From NCBI RefSeq assembly GCF_904846615.1, contig NZ_CAJHBK010000003.1:1-27920 (forward strand): DNA of 27,920 nt, written 5' to 3'. The translations under genes and the position numbers were made by a program. Positions within the stretch are counted from its first letter, which is position 1. Each line of letters starts with the position of its first letter. This stretch comes from Psychrobacter sp. JCM 18902 (GTDB lineage: Bacteria > Pseudomonadota > Gammaproteobacteria > Pseudomonadales > Moraxellaceae). The notes under the pieces were generated by a model. It had not been told where the DNA came from, did no database searches, and worked only from the letters and a program-made list of their open reading frames with translations. This document shows, in pieces, positions 16,127-24,957 of the stretch.

Positions 16127-16924
16127 ATGTCTACAAAGAATCCAACCAAAATCGAAATGCGCGACTTACTACAAGCCGGCGCTCACTTTGGTCACCAAAC
16201 ACGTTTTTGGAATCCAAAAATGGGACCATACATTTTTGGTGCTCGTAATAAGATTCATATCATCAACCTTGAGCACACAGTAAAAGCGTTTAACGAAGCA
16301 TTGACTTACGTTAACGGCTTAGCTGCTAAGAAAAACAAAGTATTGTTTGTTGGTACTAAACGCGCAGCAAGCGGTATCATCGCTGAGCAAGCAGCACGCG
16401 CTGGCATGCCATACGTTGACCATCGCTGGTTAGGTGGTATGTTGACTAACTGGAAAACACTTCGCCAGTCAATCAACCGTCTAAAAGAGCTAGAAAAACA
16501 AGCAGAAGACGGTACTTTCGCCAAGCTTACTAAGCGTGAAGCGTTAGAGCGTACTCGCGATATGGAAAAACTTGAGCGTTCACTAGGCGGTATTAAAGAT
16601 ATGGGCGGCCTACCTGACGCAATCTTCGTTGTAGACGTAGATCATGAAGCGATTGCTATCAAAGAAGCTAAAAATCTAGGTATCCCAGTTATCGGTATCG
16701 TTGATACTAACTCTAGCCCAGATAACGTTGATTACATCATCCCAGCAAACGATGATGCTATCCGTGCTGTGACCTTGTATGTGACTTCTATGGCTGATGC
16801 GATTATCGCTGGTAAAGAATACGCACAGACTCAAGCGGGCGGCAAAGCTGAGCAAGAAGCACCTGCTACTGAAGAAGCACCAGTTGAAGCCAAAGCAGAA
16901 GAAGCAGCGACTCCAGCAGAATAA
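16127..16924 (+). CDS. rpsB: 30S ribosomal protein S2
   Basis: 265 residues. The N-terminal S2 signature [20 protein letters not shown] (11-30) and the later [19 protein letters not shown] and [11 protein letters not shown] motifs are unmistakable. The C-terminal 35 residues are Ala/Glu-rich, a variable tail common in S2 proteins. Component of the small ribosomal subunit, binding between head and body and interacting with S1. Start ATG 16127 has TAGGAA 7 bases upstream. Followed by tsf on the same strand, the usual order, though with a long 346-base spacer. Confidence 0.99.
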   Translation: MSTKNPTKIEMRDLLQAGAHFGHQTRFWNPKMGPYIFGARNKIHIINLEHTVKAFNEALTYVNGLAAKKNKVLFVGTKRAASGIIAEQAARAGMPYVDHRWLGGMLTNWKTLRQSINRLKELEKQAEDGTFAKLTKREALERTRDMEKLERSLGGIKDMGGLPDAIFVVDVDHEAIAIKEAKNLGIPVIGIVDTNSSPDNVDYIIPANDDAIRAVTLYVTSMADAIIAGKEYAQTQAGGKAEQEAPATEEAPVEAKAEEAATPAE

Positions 16925-17003
16925 TTGGCTGACCCCAAAGGTTTAACTTTGTAAGGATAGCTTGATAGTCACACTATCTGCATCCATATAACGTTATTAA
17001 CAG

Positions 17004-17031
17004 CGTATAAGCTCACACGTATAAGCTCACA
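17004..17031. repeat. Perfect tandem 14-bp duplication in the rpsB-tsf spacer
   Basis: CGTATAAGCTCACA occurs twice head to tail (17004-17017 and 17018-17031). A recent slippage duplication is the simplest explanation; the second copy runs into the hairpin that follows. Confidence 0.85.
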
Positions 17032-17068
17032 ATAGGCATGATGTAGTTTTACTCGTCATGCCTTATTG
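17030..17068 (+). terminator. Hairpin in the rpsB-tsf spacer (possible attenuator)
   Basis: Stem CAATAGGCATGA (17030-17041) with TCATGCCTTATTG (17056-17068), 12 pairs with one bulged T and a 14-base loop. The tail TTGATGG is not a real U-run, so it would be a weak terminator or processing site rather than a full stop. A second small hairpin ACTCG/CGAGT follows at about 17079-17096. The remaining spacer (17100-17256) shows nothing else I can name. E. coli also has a partial terminator between rpsB and tsf, to my knowledge. Confidence 0.4.
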
Positions 17069-17270
17069 TTGATGGAACACTCGTTAATAAGCGAGTATTA
17101 TCGCTTATATATGCCCTCGTGATGCACAATATCTGTCATTACAATGATGTCTGTTATCACGATCAACCATGAGTGCTTCCGTTACTATAAGAGCGATATA
17201 GTACCAATAGATAGTAAAGATATATCTCATAGAAATTAAGCACTCCCATACATAATAAAAGGTAACTCTT

Positions 17271-18155
17271 ATGTCAGAAGTAAAAGTATCTGCCAAAATG
17301 GTAAAAGAATTGCGTGACCGTACTGGTCTTGGCATGATGGAATGTAAAAAAGCGTTAGAAGAGTCAAACGGCGATGTAGAAACTGCCATTGATAACCTAC
17401 GTAAATCTGGTCAAGCCAAAGCAGCTAAAAAAGCGGGGAACATTGCAGCTGATGGCGCTATCATCATCGCTCAAGGCGACAACAAAGCATTCTTGTTAGA
17501 AGTAAACTGCCAAACTGACTTCGTTGCAAAAGACGAAAACTTTACGGCATTTGCAGAAGCAGTAGCGAACATTGCATTAGAAAACAATGTGACTGACGTA
17601 GCTGCTATCGCTGAATTGCCATATGGCAATGGTCAGACTGTTGAAGAAGCTCGTGTATCTTTGGTACAAAAAATCGGCGAAAACATCCAAGTACGCCGCG
17701 TTGAAGTATTAGAAGGTAGCAACCTTGCTTCATACCGTCATGGTCTACGTATCGGTGTTGTGGTATCTTTTGAAGGCGGCAACGCAGATACTGGCAAAAA
17801 CCTTGCCATGCATATCGCTGCATTTAACCCAGTTGCGGTTGATGACGAAAGTGTAGATGCTGATTTATTAGCACGCGAAAAAGACATCATCGAAGCAAAA
17901 GCTCGTGAGTCTGGCAAGCCTGATAACATCGTTGAAAAAATGATCGAAGGTGGCCTACGTAAGTATCTAGAAGAAGTGACTTTATTGCGTCAGCCATATG
18001 TTATGGACAACGAGAAAAAAGTTGGTGATGTACTAAAAGCTGAAGGCGTAAAAGTACTTGCTTTCAAACGTCTAGAAGTTGGTGAAGGCATTGAGAAAAA
18101 GCAAGAAGATTTCGCTGCTGAAGTTGCTGCAACACAAGCACTGGCTAACAAGTAA
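17271..18155 (+). CDS. tsf: Elongation factor Ts
   Basis: 294 residues, the standard length. The N-terminal UBA-like domain has [20 protein letters not shown] (11-30); the TDFVA motif (82-86), which inserts into EF-Tu to displace magnesium and GDP, is intact. The core and dimerisation parts follow with the family motif [14 protein letters not shown] near 244-257. Acts as guanine-nucleotide exchange factor for EF-Tu. ATG 17271 has AAAGGTAA upstream. Either cotranscribed with rpsB or served by an additional promoter in the 346-base spacer. Ends before a very strong terminator. Confidence 0.99.
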   Translation: MSEVKVSAKMVKELRDRTGLGMMECKKALEESNGDVETAIDNLRKSGQAKAAKKAGNIAADGAIIIAQGDNKAFLLEVNCQTDFVAKDENFTAFAEAVANIALENNVTDVAAIAELPYGNGQTVEEARVSLVQKIGENIQVRRVEVLEGSNLASYRHGLRIGVVVSFEGGNADTGKNLAMHIAAFNPVAVDDESVDADLLAREKDIIEAKARESGKPDNIVEKMIEGGLRKYLEEVTLLRQPYVMDNEKKVGDVLKAEGVKVLAFKRLEVGEGIEKKQEDFAAEVAATQALANK

Positions 18156-18297
18156 TTTTTAAATTTTGCTAAGAAGAATGGTGAGTGCTAAGCTTTTAGG
18201 TCTGGCATTCACCGATGAGCTTTATTGTTAATCTTGTATCGAACTCAAAAAATATGACAAGATAGATTATGAATTAATAGATAAAATCTCTTAGCAC

Positions 18298-18332
18298 AAA
18301 AAAGCCCGTTAATATAATTAACGGGCTTTTTT
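18298..18332. terminator. Strong bidirectional terminator between tsf and the transglycosylase gene
   Basis: Perfect 10-bp stem GCCCGTTAAT (18304-18313) with ATTAACGGGC (18317-18326), 3-base loop, six A residues in front and six T residues behind. Works on both strands, serving convergent tsf and the lytic transglycosylase gene. Confidence 0.9.
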
Positions 18333-18366
18333 ACGTTTGGATTCAACGGTTCATATAGTCTTCATT

Positions 18367-19191
18367 TTAGCGTAGCGCATCATATGCTGAGTTGGCATAG
18401 CTGGCACTATTGCTATTACTGCTGGTACCATAGCTGACGTTTTGTAAGCCGCTACTGAGACTAGGATTGGCGATTTGATTGCTAGCGTTCATGGTGCTGC
18501 CTGATAGCCCTGAGTCGTTTTTATACAAGCTATGGTAACGGCTCATGACATTTTTGACATAGTTACGGGTTTCTTTAAAAGGCGGGATGCCGTTATATTT
18601 ATCAACGTTACCTTCACCCGCATTGTAGCCCGCAACCGCAAATTCTACGTTGTTATTAAAACGCTTCATCAGCCATGCAATATATTTAGCAGAGCCTTCG
18701 ATATTATCTGCAGGGTTCCAAGGGTTGCTGACTTTAAAGCGTCGCGCAGTCGCTGGCATTAGCTGCATGAGACCTTGCGCACCGACAGGTGAGCGTGCAT
18801 TCGGGTTAAAGGCGGATTCGCTATGCATCATTGCTTTTATAAGCCCAGGATCTACGCCATGACGCTGAGCTGAGGCGCGAATATAACTGTCGTATGAGTT
18901 GCGGCTTCCGCTACTGCTGGCAGAGCTACTACCGTAATTACTGCTGCTATTGTCACTACTACCGTCATACATTTTAGAATCTTTGTAGTAAGTGACTTTT
19001 ACCTTTTTAGTAAATTTGTCAAAATTACCACTTGGATTGACGTTAGTGAGTAAGACTTGTCCGCCTTTGTCTTTGTAAATATACATATTACCTGCTTGAG
19101 CAGCAACAGATAGAGATAGGCTGGATAAGGCGACAGCGGTCAATAAAACAGGAGACAAGCAGCGAGTCACTAAGGTTGTAACATTTATCAT
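18367..19191 (-). CDS. Lytic transglycosylase (SLT / MltE-C-like) with DUF4124-like N-terminus
   Basis: Exported murein-cleaving enzyme. Numbered from an upstream in-frame ATG (19209): signal peptide ending VAAQA at 39, a short DUF4124-like segment MYIYKDKGGQVLLTNV (42-57), a Ser-rich linker (84-105), then the SLT domain (106-230) with catalytic E131 in HSESAFNPNARS, GAQGLMQLMPATA (143-155) and AVAGYNAGEGNV (191-202). The C-terminal 45 residues are Ser/Asn-rich. I prefer the ATG at 19191 (residue 7) because AAGTGA lies in front and the signal peptide is then a normal length; 19209 has no ribosome-binding site. It cleaves peptidoglycan between MurNAc and GlcNAc, releasing 1,6-anhydro ends. Neighbours give no specific partner; transcription ends at the shared terminator with tsf. 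Confidence 0.9.
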   Translation of the reverse strand: MINVTTLVTRCLSPVLLTAVALSSLSLSVAAQAGNMYIYKDKGGQVLLTNVNPSGNFDKFTKKVKVTYYKDSKMYDGSSDNSSSNYGSSSASSSGSRNSYDSYIRASAQRHGVDPGLIKAMMHSESAFNPNARSPVGAQGLMQLMPATARRFKVSNPWNPADNIEGSAKYIAWLMKRFNNNVEFAVAGYNAGEGNVDKYNGIPPFKETRNYVKNVMSRYHSLYKNDSGLSGSTMNASNQIANPSLSSGLQNVSYGTSSNSNSASYANSAYDALR

Positions 19192-19209
19192 AGGGTTATC
19201 ACTTTTCAT

Positions 19210-19563
19210 CGAGTAATAGCAAATTGCTTTGCCTATAGGCGCGTCGTTCTGCGCATTTAAGCGGTTATCGTGCTGGTAGGATTTTATCGCTGTAAACGAT
19301 ATAGCACCCTAGCAAAAACCACGTCTAACTAGAAACCACTCGCATTGGATACAAAAAATAATAGTTGCTTACTATAACATATAATAACTTTTCGACGCAT
19401 ACGATTATCAGCACAAAGTATAAAAGTCATTTTTAATTTGTAAAAAAATCAACACACTACCGTTTTTGAGTACGTTGATTGAGTATTGGCTTTATTATTT
19501 TTAGGCGTATGTGGTACGTGAATATTCTGGCTGTGGCAATGAATGAATCATGAGAAATAAAAG
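19210..19563. other. Spacer upstream of the transglycosylase gene
   Basis: About 350 bases with no supportable gene. It must contain the minus-strand promoter of the transglycosylase gene (19200-19330 is the likely zone), but no clear -35/-10 pair stands out. The stretch 19360-19520 is very AT-rich. Confidence 0.35.
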
Positions 19564-19595
19564 CTGTTTAGAGCACTGAAAAGTGCTGTGAACAG
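19564..19595 (-). terminator. Terminator of the lrgAB-like pair
   Basis: Hairpin directly after the lrgB stop: outer arms CTGTT/AACAG (19564-19568, 19591-19595) and inner arms AGCACT/AGTGCT (19572-19577, 19582-19587) with a symmetrical 3x3 internal loop and a 4-base loop. On the minus strand it is followed by CTTTTATTT, a moderate U-rich tail. Confidence 0.6.
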
Positions 19596-19597
19596 GG

Positions 19598-20287
19598 TTA
19601 TATAGAAAGTGCACTGATAAAAATAGGCACCCAAACGGCGGTGACCAGCCCATTTACTGCCAATCCAAATGCCGCATAACGCCCAGCAGTGTGGCTAATT
19701 TGCCATGCTTCGACGGTACCAAAAGCATGCGCTGCCAATCCAAGTGCTAAGCCCTTGGCACGGTCATCATCGATACCGCGAAATAAAAAGCGCGCCAAAG
19801 TACCACCGATAAGCCCTGAGACAATAATAATTAAGTTCGCCATGGCTAGTGGTGCTTTGATTAAATCTGCGACACTCAGACCGATTGGGGTGGTCACTGA
19901 ACGCGTTGCGAAAGCGAGTATGGTGTCGTGACTTAATGCAAATAAATAAGCCAATGACATCGGTAGCAATGCACCAACCACACTTGCAAGGATAACTATG
20001 AGAGTAAGCTTTTTGACTGGCAGACCTTTAAAGTTCATTGCTGCTAATGGTACTGCCAACAGTACGGTGACATATCCCAATAGGTGATCAAATACAGGCT
20101 TGGCAACATCGTAATAATCGTTGTAATCCCATTGTAGGATAAACAAAAATAAGAGAACAAGCGCCAACGCCGTAATCACCATCGGCAGCCATGAGAGCTT
20201 ACGTGCCAGTACACGAGCGGTCACATGGGCGATTAGCGTTAATAATATCGCCGTAAAGGTTGCCACAAACGCGTTATCAAAAGTCAT
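19598..20287 (-). CDS. lrgB: LrgB/YohK family membrane protein
   Basis: 229 residues, hydrophobic throughout with about 6-7 membrane segments. The family motif SVTTPIGLSVA (about 133-143) and the glycine-rich AHAFGTVEAWQI segment near 195 are typical of LrgB/CidB proteins, linked in Gram-positives to murein hydrolase export, cell death and, in bacteria and plants, to glycolate/pyruvate-type transport. Start is set at ATG 20287 because AAGGA precedes it by 6 bases; the frame is open 35 codons further upstream but would overlap lrgA. Lies 22 bases after the LrgA-like gene, forming an lrgAB operon. Role in this organism is unknown. Confidence 0.88.
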   Translation of the reverse strand: MTFDNAFVATFTAILLTLIAHVTARVLARKLSWLPMVITALALVLLFLFILQWDYNDYYDVAKPVFDHLLGYVTVLLAVPLAAMNFKGLPVKKLTLIVILASVVGALLPMSLAYLFALSHDTILAFATRSVTTPIGLSVADLIKAPLAMANLIIIVSGLIGGTLARFLFRGIDDDRAKGLALGLAAHAFGTVEAWQISHTAGRYAAFGLAVNGLVTAVWVPIFISALSI

Positions 20288-20309
20288 TGGATTTCCTTGT
20301 TCATGCAGC

Positions 20310-20744
20310 TCATAGCTGTCCTTTGTGCTCTTCAACGGTGGTGCTATCGATGCTAACATCGTGATTGAGCGAACGGTTGGCAAGTATGGCAAGTCCCCAA
20401 AGCGGTATGAGTGTGCTAATAATCATCGTCAGCATAACGCCCCAAAGCTCATCACCTAAAGCGAATAGCAGTAAACCTGCACCTGCAGACACGGGCAAAA
20501 AAGCAAAACCGCTATCCACCAATAAAGTATTACTGGCTTGGGTGAGCCAACTGGGCAACCCTTTAAGTAATCGCCATGCCATCAAAATAAAGAACATGGC
20601 GACCAATCCAACGATGTTGGCAGCCTTTTCTATTCCTGCTAATTGACAGATGATAACGGCTGATTCACGAACCACGATGACCATCGTGAGTGTCAGGACT
20701 AAGGCAAGCCATAGCGGCAAATGGGCGGAGTGAGTAGATTTCAT
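20310..20744 (-). CDS. LrgA/CidA-like holin-type membrane protein (divergent)
   Basis: 144 residues with four predicted membrane segments (about 10-30, 40-60, 75-95, 100-120). Position directly before lrgB and the motif SGFAFLPVSAGAGLLL (78-93), matching the L-F-V-P-A-G-V-G pattern of LrgA, support the call, but the usual N-terminal PGPV/IGM motif is not recognisable, so this is a divergent member. ATG 20744 is chosen as it starts a normal-length protein; a GTG at 20804 would add 20 residues. Neither has a strong ribosome-binding site. Expected to act with LrgB in the inner membrane. Confidence 0.72.
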   Translation of the reverse strand: MKSTHSAHLPLWLALVLTLTMVIVVRESAVIICQLAGIEKAANIVGLVAMFFILMAWRLLKGLPSWLTQASNTLLVDSGFAFLPVSAGAGLLLFALGDELWGVMLTMIISTLIPLWGLAILANRSLNHDVSIDSTTVEEHKGQL

Positions 20745-21060
20745 AAGAAATACTGGCCGATTTAGAAATAGATAGGATAGGAGCCACAAAATAGGTAACC
20801 GCACTCTAATAAGTGTGTTCTATATATCAATGATATTAATATTGGTTGAACCTATAGCCGATGATTATATAGAGAGTAGGCAAACTAATAAAGCTTATAG
20901 CATATCGTCAGTGCGATTATAAATAGCAACAGCGTTAAGCTCGCTTACTATAATGAGTGTATCATTTGCGCCAGGCTACCTTGTGTTCACTTTAAAAGAC
21001 ATAGGCTATGGTAGCGCGTTTTCGTGATCGGGTAACCTATAAAATTTAATGCTATGTGCC
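20745..21060 (-). promoter_or_regulatory. Upstream region of the lrgAB-like pair
   Basis: No gene seen. On the minus strand TATAAT at 20864-20869 is a perfect -10 hexamer with a weak -35 (TTTATT) 17 bases upstream; this would give a leader of about 110 bases. No obvious operator symmetry. Confidence 0.35.
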
Positions 21061-21095
21061 AAAAAAAGGATGATATCAATGGATATCATCCTTTT
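21061..21095 (-). terminator. Intrinsic terminator of hflX
   Basis: Perfect 14-bp stem: AAAAGGATGATATC (21064-21077) with GATATCATCCTTTT (21082-21095), 4-base loop. On the minus strand it ends in a run of seven T (complement of 21061-21067). Lies 35 bases after the hflX stop. Confidence 0.88.
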
Positions 21096-21129
21096 GTCTT
21101 TTATAAAGCTATTTTACAGATTCAGTCAT

Positions 21130-22593
21130 TTATATCTTTGAGTCAGGAGTTTCCGCTTCTACTGCTAATTCCTCTGACTTAGCGGCTTCAGAATTGAGCG
21201 CATCAAACTCATCAAATGCTTTTTCTTCTGACTCGGTCATCGTCGGCTCTTCAACCTCGTCAGGCTTTTCGAAGTCTTCAAGTACTGGCATCAATAATGT
21301 GGCTTGTGCTAATGGCAATACATCTAAAGGCTCTAAATTGGCCTGACCCAGTAGCTGTCTTAGCGTATCGCTTGGCAAGCGAATCGTTAAACACTCATGC
21401 CCGCTGTCATCGTAGCTCTCTTCCTGAATAACACCCAGCTCATATAAGGCGTTTTTTAACTGACCTGCATGATAAGGTAAGGTCAACTCAAAGGTGGTGA
21501 GTGTGCCAGTCAGTAGCTGCTGGACGGCTAACGACAACGCTTCCATACCTAGGTTTTCTCTAGAAGAAACATAGACGCGATTGGGTTGTCCTTCGCTAGC
21601 ATAACCAATATGTGCAGGCTCATCTGTCAAATCAATTTTGTTGTAGACATTGAGCACTGGTACATCATTGTCAATCTCCGCTAATACGTCTTTGACCGCT
21701 TGAATTTGCTCATACATATCTTCACTAGAAGAATCGATGACGTGTAGCAATAAATCTGCTTCCAAGGTTTCTTCTAATGTCGCATGAAAGGATTCGACCA
21801 ACTCATGCGGCAGATGACGGACAAAACCTACCGTATCGACCAAAACAACACGACCAACACCCTGCCAGTCTAAACGGCGTAAAGTGGGATCTAGCGTGGC
21901 AAATAATTTATCCGCTGCATAAATATTTTCGTCGACTAAGCGGTTAAATAGTGTCGATTTACCAGCGTTGGTATAACCGACAAGCGAAATCGTCGGCACA
22001 TCTGATTTTTGGCGACGGGCTCGACCTTGCGCACGTGTCTGTCTGACTTTCTCGATTCTGCTTTTAAGCTGATTCACGCGCACTTGTAGCAATCGACGAT
22101 CGGTCTCAAGCTGGGTTTCGCCGGGTCCACGTAGACCAATACCACCTTTTTGACGCTCCAAATGCGTCCAACCTCGTACCAAACGCGTCGATAAATGGTT
22201 GAGCTGCGCCAGCTCTACTTGTAGCTTGCCTTCATAAGTACGGGCACGCTGCGCGAAAATGTCCAATATCAAACCCGTACGATCCAGTACGCGACATTTA
22301 ACCAAGGCTTCAATATTACGCTCTTGTGATGGCGATAAGCTATGGTTAAATAAGACGATATCCGCATCATGTTCGCGTACCAATTCTGCTATTTCTTCTG
22401 CTTTACCGCTACCAACGAAGTATCTGGCGTCGGGTCTTTGGCGTGAGCCTGTGACTAAAGCCAAACGATCAGCCCCTGCTGAGTCTGCTAACAGCTCAAA
22501 TTCACCTAGATCATCAGGATCTTGAATTTGACGGATGTCTAAATGTACTATAATGGCGCGCTCGCCACCTTCGTGTCTTTCAAAATAATCCAA
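21130..22593 (-). CDS. hflX: GTPase HflX
   Basis: 487 residues. The HflX N-terminal domain ends with the signature GGIGLRGPGETQLETDRR (150-167), followed by a coiled coil and the G domain: G1 GYTNAGKS (206-213), G3 DTVG (253-256), G4 NKID (318-321), G5 VSS (342-344). HflX is a ribosome-binding GTPase that splits stalled 70S ribosomes after heat stress and can act as an RNA helicase. The start is TTG at 22593 with AGGTGA 6 bases upstream; no in-frame ATG exists before the G domain, so TTG is well supported. A C-terminal tail of about 50 residues (440-487) is very acidic and beyond the usual family end. It is not beside hfq here, unlike the enterobacterial miaA-hfq-hflX cluster. Confidence 0.95.
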   Translation of the reverse strand: MDYFERHEGGERAIIVHLDIRQIQDPDDLGEFELLADSAGADRLALVTGSRQRPDARYFVGSGKAEEIAELVREHDADIVLFNHSLSPSQERNIEALVKCRVLDRTGLILDIFAQRARTYEGKLQVELAQLNHLSTRLVRGWTHLERQKGGIGLRGPGETQLETDRRLLQVRVNQLKSRIEKVRQTRAQGRARRQKSDVPTISLVGYTNAGKSTLFNRLVDENIYAADKLFATLDPTLRRLDWQGVGRVVLVDTVGFVRHLPHELVESFHATLEETLEADLLLHVIDSSSEDMYEQIQAVKDVLAEIDNDVPVLNVYNKIDLTDEPAHIGYASEGQPNRVYVSSRENLGMEALSLAVQQLLTGTLTTFELTLPYHAGQLKNALYELGVIQEESYDDSGHECLTIRLPSDTLRQLLGQANLEPLDVLPLAQATLLMPVLEDFEKPDEVEEPTMTESEEKAFDEFDALNSEAAKSEELAVEAETPDSKI

Positions 22594-22897
22594 AGAGTAT
22601 CACCTATTTAATAAAGTAAATATATCGCTATTATCCATTCAGTAAACGTCGATATAGCGTTCATATGACCATATATATGTGGTCTCATCAATTAATATTA
22701 AAGCGTTATAGCACAATTAACGATGGTTTTATGTTACAGCGTAAATGAAAGCCATAGACAAATCAGTGAACGCAGCAGAACTGGTTGAATAAAAAGCAAC
22801 TCAGTGAACAAATCGTCACTGACTGAATAAATTTTGTTATACTCATGGCGCTTGTTTACGATATATAATCATAAGTTTTTAACCACGAGGGACACAG
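22594..22897. promoter_or_regulatory. Divergent hflX / acyltransferase control region
   Basis: 304 bases with no gene. For the rightward gene, TTGTTA (22834-22839) and TACGAT (22857-22862) with a 17-base gap form a reasonable sigma70 promoter; a TATAAT at 22864-22869 is an alternative -10 without a -35. For hflX, TATAT-rich sequence at 22620-22680 is the likely promoter zone but no single pair is convincing. Confidence 0.4.
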
Positions 22898-23698
22898 ATG
22901 AGCCAATCTAAGTCAGGCTTCTCACTCAGACAACAGTTGGGGCGCGGCAAACAAATTGCTGGCATGACTACCACTATCGCTGGTGGATTGCGCGCCGCCC
23001 AACGTATTGGGGCATTTAAGCAGCCACCACGCGAAAAATTGCCGCGCTATATTCAAGCCTTTTGCCGCAAAATGGCAGGCTCTTTTGGCGTCAAGGTTGT
23101 GGCAGTCGAGCGGGTAGAGCAGCACCACGGATTATGGGTATCCAATCATGTGTCATGGATGGATATCCCTGTGGTTGGGACACTGAGTCCCGCTTTTTTC
23201 TTATCCAAAGCTGAAATCGGTGAATGGCCTGTATTTGGTAAGCTGGCTCATGCAGCAGGCACGGTATTTATTGAGCGTGGTTCCGGTGATGCAGGGTCGG
23301 TCGCCGCCCAAATTGCCAGTTTTTTGACCAAAGGTTTCTCGGTCATATTCTTTCCTGAGGCGACCACCACCGATGGCAAAAAAATCAAACGTATTCATGG
23401 CACGTTGCTACAAGCTGCCATAGATGCTGACGTGCCCGTACGCCCGCTAGTGATTGCTTATGTCAATAAAGACGGCACGTTAAGTGAAGAGTTGCCTTAC
23501 TATGGCAAGCTTACGATGAAAGAGAGCATAAAAAAGGTACTCGATACTAAAGATGTGACCGCCTATGTATTGCCACTTGAGCCAATAGATCCCAAAGGGC
23601 TGAGCAAAAGTGAGCTCACTGACTTGTTACAAGCCCGTATGCAAGAAGGTTTGGCCGAATTACATTCGCGAGTCTTAACGAAAGTCGCTAAAGTTTAA
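22898..23698 (+). CDS. 1-acylglycerol-3-phosphate O-acyltransferase-like (PlsC/LPLAT family)
   Basis: 266 residues, membrane-associated. Acyltransferase block I NHVSWMDI with H84 and D89 (HX4D), block III FIERGSG (124-130) and block IV FPEATTTDG (152-160) are intact, so it should transfer a fatty acyl chain from acyl-ACP or acyl-CoA to a lysophospholipid such as lysophosphatidic acid. The first 45 residues are basic and moderately hydrophobic (a possible membrane anchor at 20-37). It could instead be an OlsA-type acyltransferase for ornithine lipids; no OlsB gene is adjacent. Ribosome-binding site GAGGGA is good. Monocistronic, closed by a strong terminator. Confidence 0.88.
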   Translation: MSQSKSGFSLRQQLGRGKQIAGMTTTIAGGLRAAQRIGAFKQPPREKLPRYIQAFCRKMAGSFGVKVVAVERVEQHHGLWVSNHVSWMDIPVVGTLSPAFFLSKAEIGEWPVFGKLAHAAGTVFIERGSGDAGSVAAQIASFLTKGFSVIFFPEATTTDGKKIKRIHGTLLQAAIDADVPVRPLVIAYVNKDGTLSEELPYYGKLTMKESIKKVLDTKDVTAYVLPLEPIDPKGLSKSELTDLLQARMQEGLAELHSRVLTKVAKV

Positions 23699-23741
23699 GC
23701 GGTGACAGCATAATAGTTGCGAATATTTAACATGCTCTAAT

Positions 23742-23792
23742 AAAAAAGGCGCAAATCGCTCAGTTTATAACTGCGATTTGCGCCTTTTTTTT
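23742..23792. terminator. Strong bidirectional terminator after the acyltransferase gene
   Basis: Perfect 12-bp stem GGCGCAAATCGC (23748-23759) with GCGATTTGCGCC (23773-23784), preceded by six A and followed by eight T. The 13-base loop can itself pair (CAGTT/AACTG). Serves the convergent acyltransferase and aldo/keto reductase genes. Confidence 0.92.
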
Positions 23793-23867
23793 GTCGATTA
23801 AAATACGATAGCCTCAATGCGCTAAAGTCGGGTTCTCATCAGACCATGGTGTCACCTCAAGCTAAAA

Positions 23868-24908
23868 TTAGGGTGATGGATTGGGATGCTGTGTATGCAC
23901 CGCTTCAATCGCTTCTAATACTTCTGAGCTTAAGGTTAAATGGATACTATCGATGTTGGATTTTAGCTGCTCGATCGTAGTAGCGCCAATAATGTTACTG
24001 GTGACAAATGAGCGTGAGTTAACAAAAGCTAGTGCCATCTGTGCCATATCTAAACCTGCATCTTCTGCTATTTTGGCGTATTGAGCAGTGGCTGATAGCG
24101 CTTGTTCATTGGTATAGCGCGCAAAGCGATCATACATCGTCAGACGCGCACCCGCTGGACGTTTACCGTCAAGATATTTACCAGACAATACCCCAAAGCC
24201 AAGCGGCGAGTAGGCAAGTAAACCGACATTTTCACGATGAGCAATCTCTGCCATGCCAACTTCATATACGCGATTTAGCAAACTATAAGGGTTTTGCACT
24301 GTGATTGGCGCGATTAAACCATTTTTATCTGCTTCCCATAAATAACGCATCAGACCCCAAGCGGTATCGTTCGATAGTCCATAAGCGCGAATACGCCCTT
24401 TTTTAATCTCATCATTTAACGCTTGAATGGTCTCTAGAAATGGTGTCAAATCATCTAATGGTTGCGATGCCATCTCTTCGGTATAGCCAAGCTGACTAAA
24501 AAAATTTGCTTGGCGTTCAGGCCAATGGAGCTGGTAAATATCAATATAATCAGTCTGCAAACGCTGAAGATTGCCATCGATGGCGCTGCTAATATGTTCT
24601 GCATTAAAACGCGTTTGCCCATCACGCAAAAAATCCATCGGCGATATTTTGCTAGCAAGAATGACTTTATTGCGCTGTTTGGTTTTATTAAACCATGTAC
24701 CCATGAAGCGTTCAGTATCGCCTTGCTTGTCTTTATCTGGCGGCGATGGATACATTTCCGCCGTATCCCAAAAATTCACCCCTTCGCTTAGCGCCATGTC
24801 CATTTGTTCATGTGCTTGTATCTCGGTATTTTGCTGTCCCCATGTCATCGTGCCTAAACAAATCTTAGAAACTTTTTCATTGAGTTGTGGCAACATTTGA
24901 TATTGCAT
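23868..24908 (-). CDS. tas: NADP(H)-dependent aldo/keto reductase, Tas-like
   Basis: 346 residues, nearly the length of E. coli Tas and colinear with it: LGTMTWGQQN (18-27), WDTAEMYPSPP (47-57), LQTDYIDIYQLHWP (117-130), IQNPYSLLNR-like segment in the middle, and LLAYSPLGFGVLSGKYL. The aldo/keto reductase tetrad is D48, Y53, K87 and H128. Cytoplasmic oxidoreductase of a (beta/alpha)8 barrel family; physiological substrate unknown (E. coli Tas can suppress a tyrosine-auxotrophy mutant). ATG 24908 has AAAGGA 8 bases upstream. It lies 49 bases after fkpB on the same strand and may be cotranscribed, although a TATAAAAAT tract in that gap could be a promoter. Confidence 0.92.
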   Translation of the reverse strand: MQYQMLPQLNEKVSKICLGTMTWGQQNTEIQAHEQMDMALSEGVNFWDTAEMYPSPPDKDKQGDTERFMGTWFNKTKQRNKVILASKISPMDFLRDGQTRFNAEHISSAIDGNLQRLQTDYIDIYQLHWPERQANFFSQLGYTEEMASQPLDDLTPFLETIQALNDEIKKGRIRAYGLSNDTAWGLMRYLWEADKNGLIAPITVQNPYSLLNRVYEVGMAEIAHRENVGLLAYSPLGFGVLSGKYLDGKRPAGARLTMYDRFARYTNEQALSATAQYAKIAEDAGLDMAQMALAFVNSRSFVTSNIIGATTIEQLKSNIDSIHLTLSSEVLEAIEAVHTQHPNPSP

Positions 24909-24957
24909 ATGAATGTCCTTTGTAAATGTATTTTTATAGCTGACAGTTTTTAAGCGA

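Noticed and set aside
17105..17389. 94-codon minus-strand frame in the rpsB-tsf spacer
   Set aside because: It overlaps the tsf start, has no recognisable domain and no ribosome-binding site.
20745..20804. GTG start extending the LrgA-like protein by 20 residues
   Set aside because: No ribosome-binding site and the extra residues lie before the normal family start; not fully excluded.
24462..24900. Two plus-strand frames of 109 codons each opposite the aldo/keto reductase
   Set aside because: Antisense shadows of a clear Tas-like gene; compositions are unlike real proteins here.
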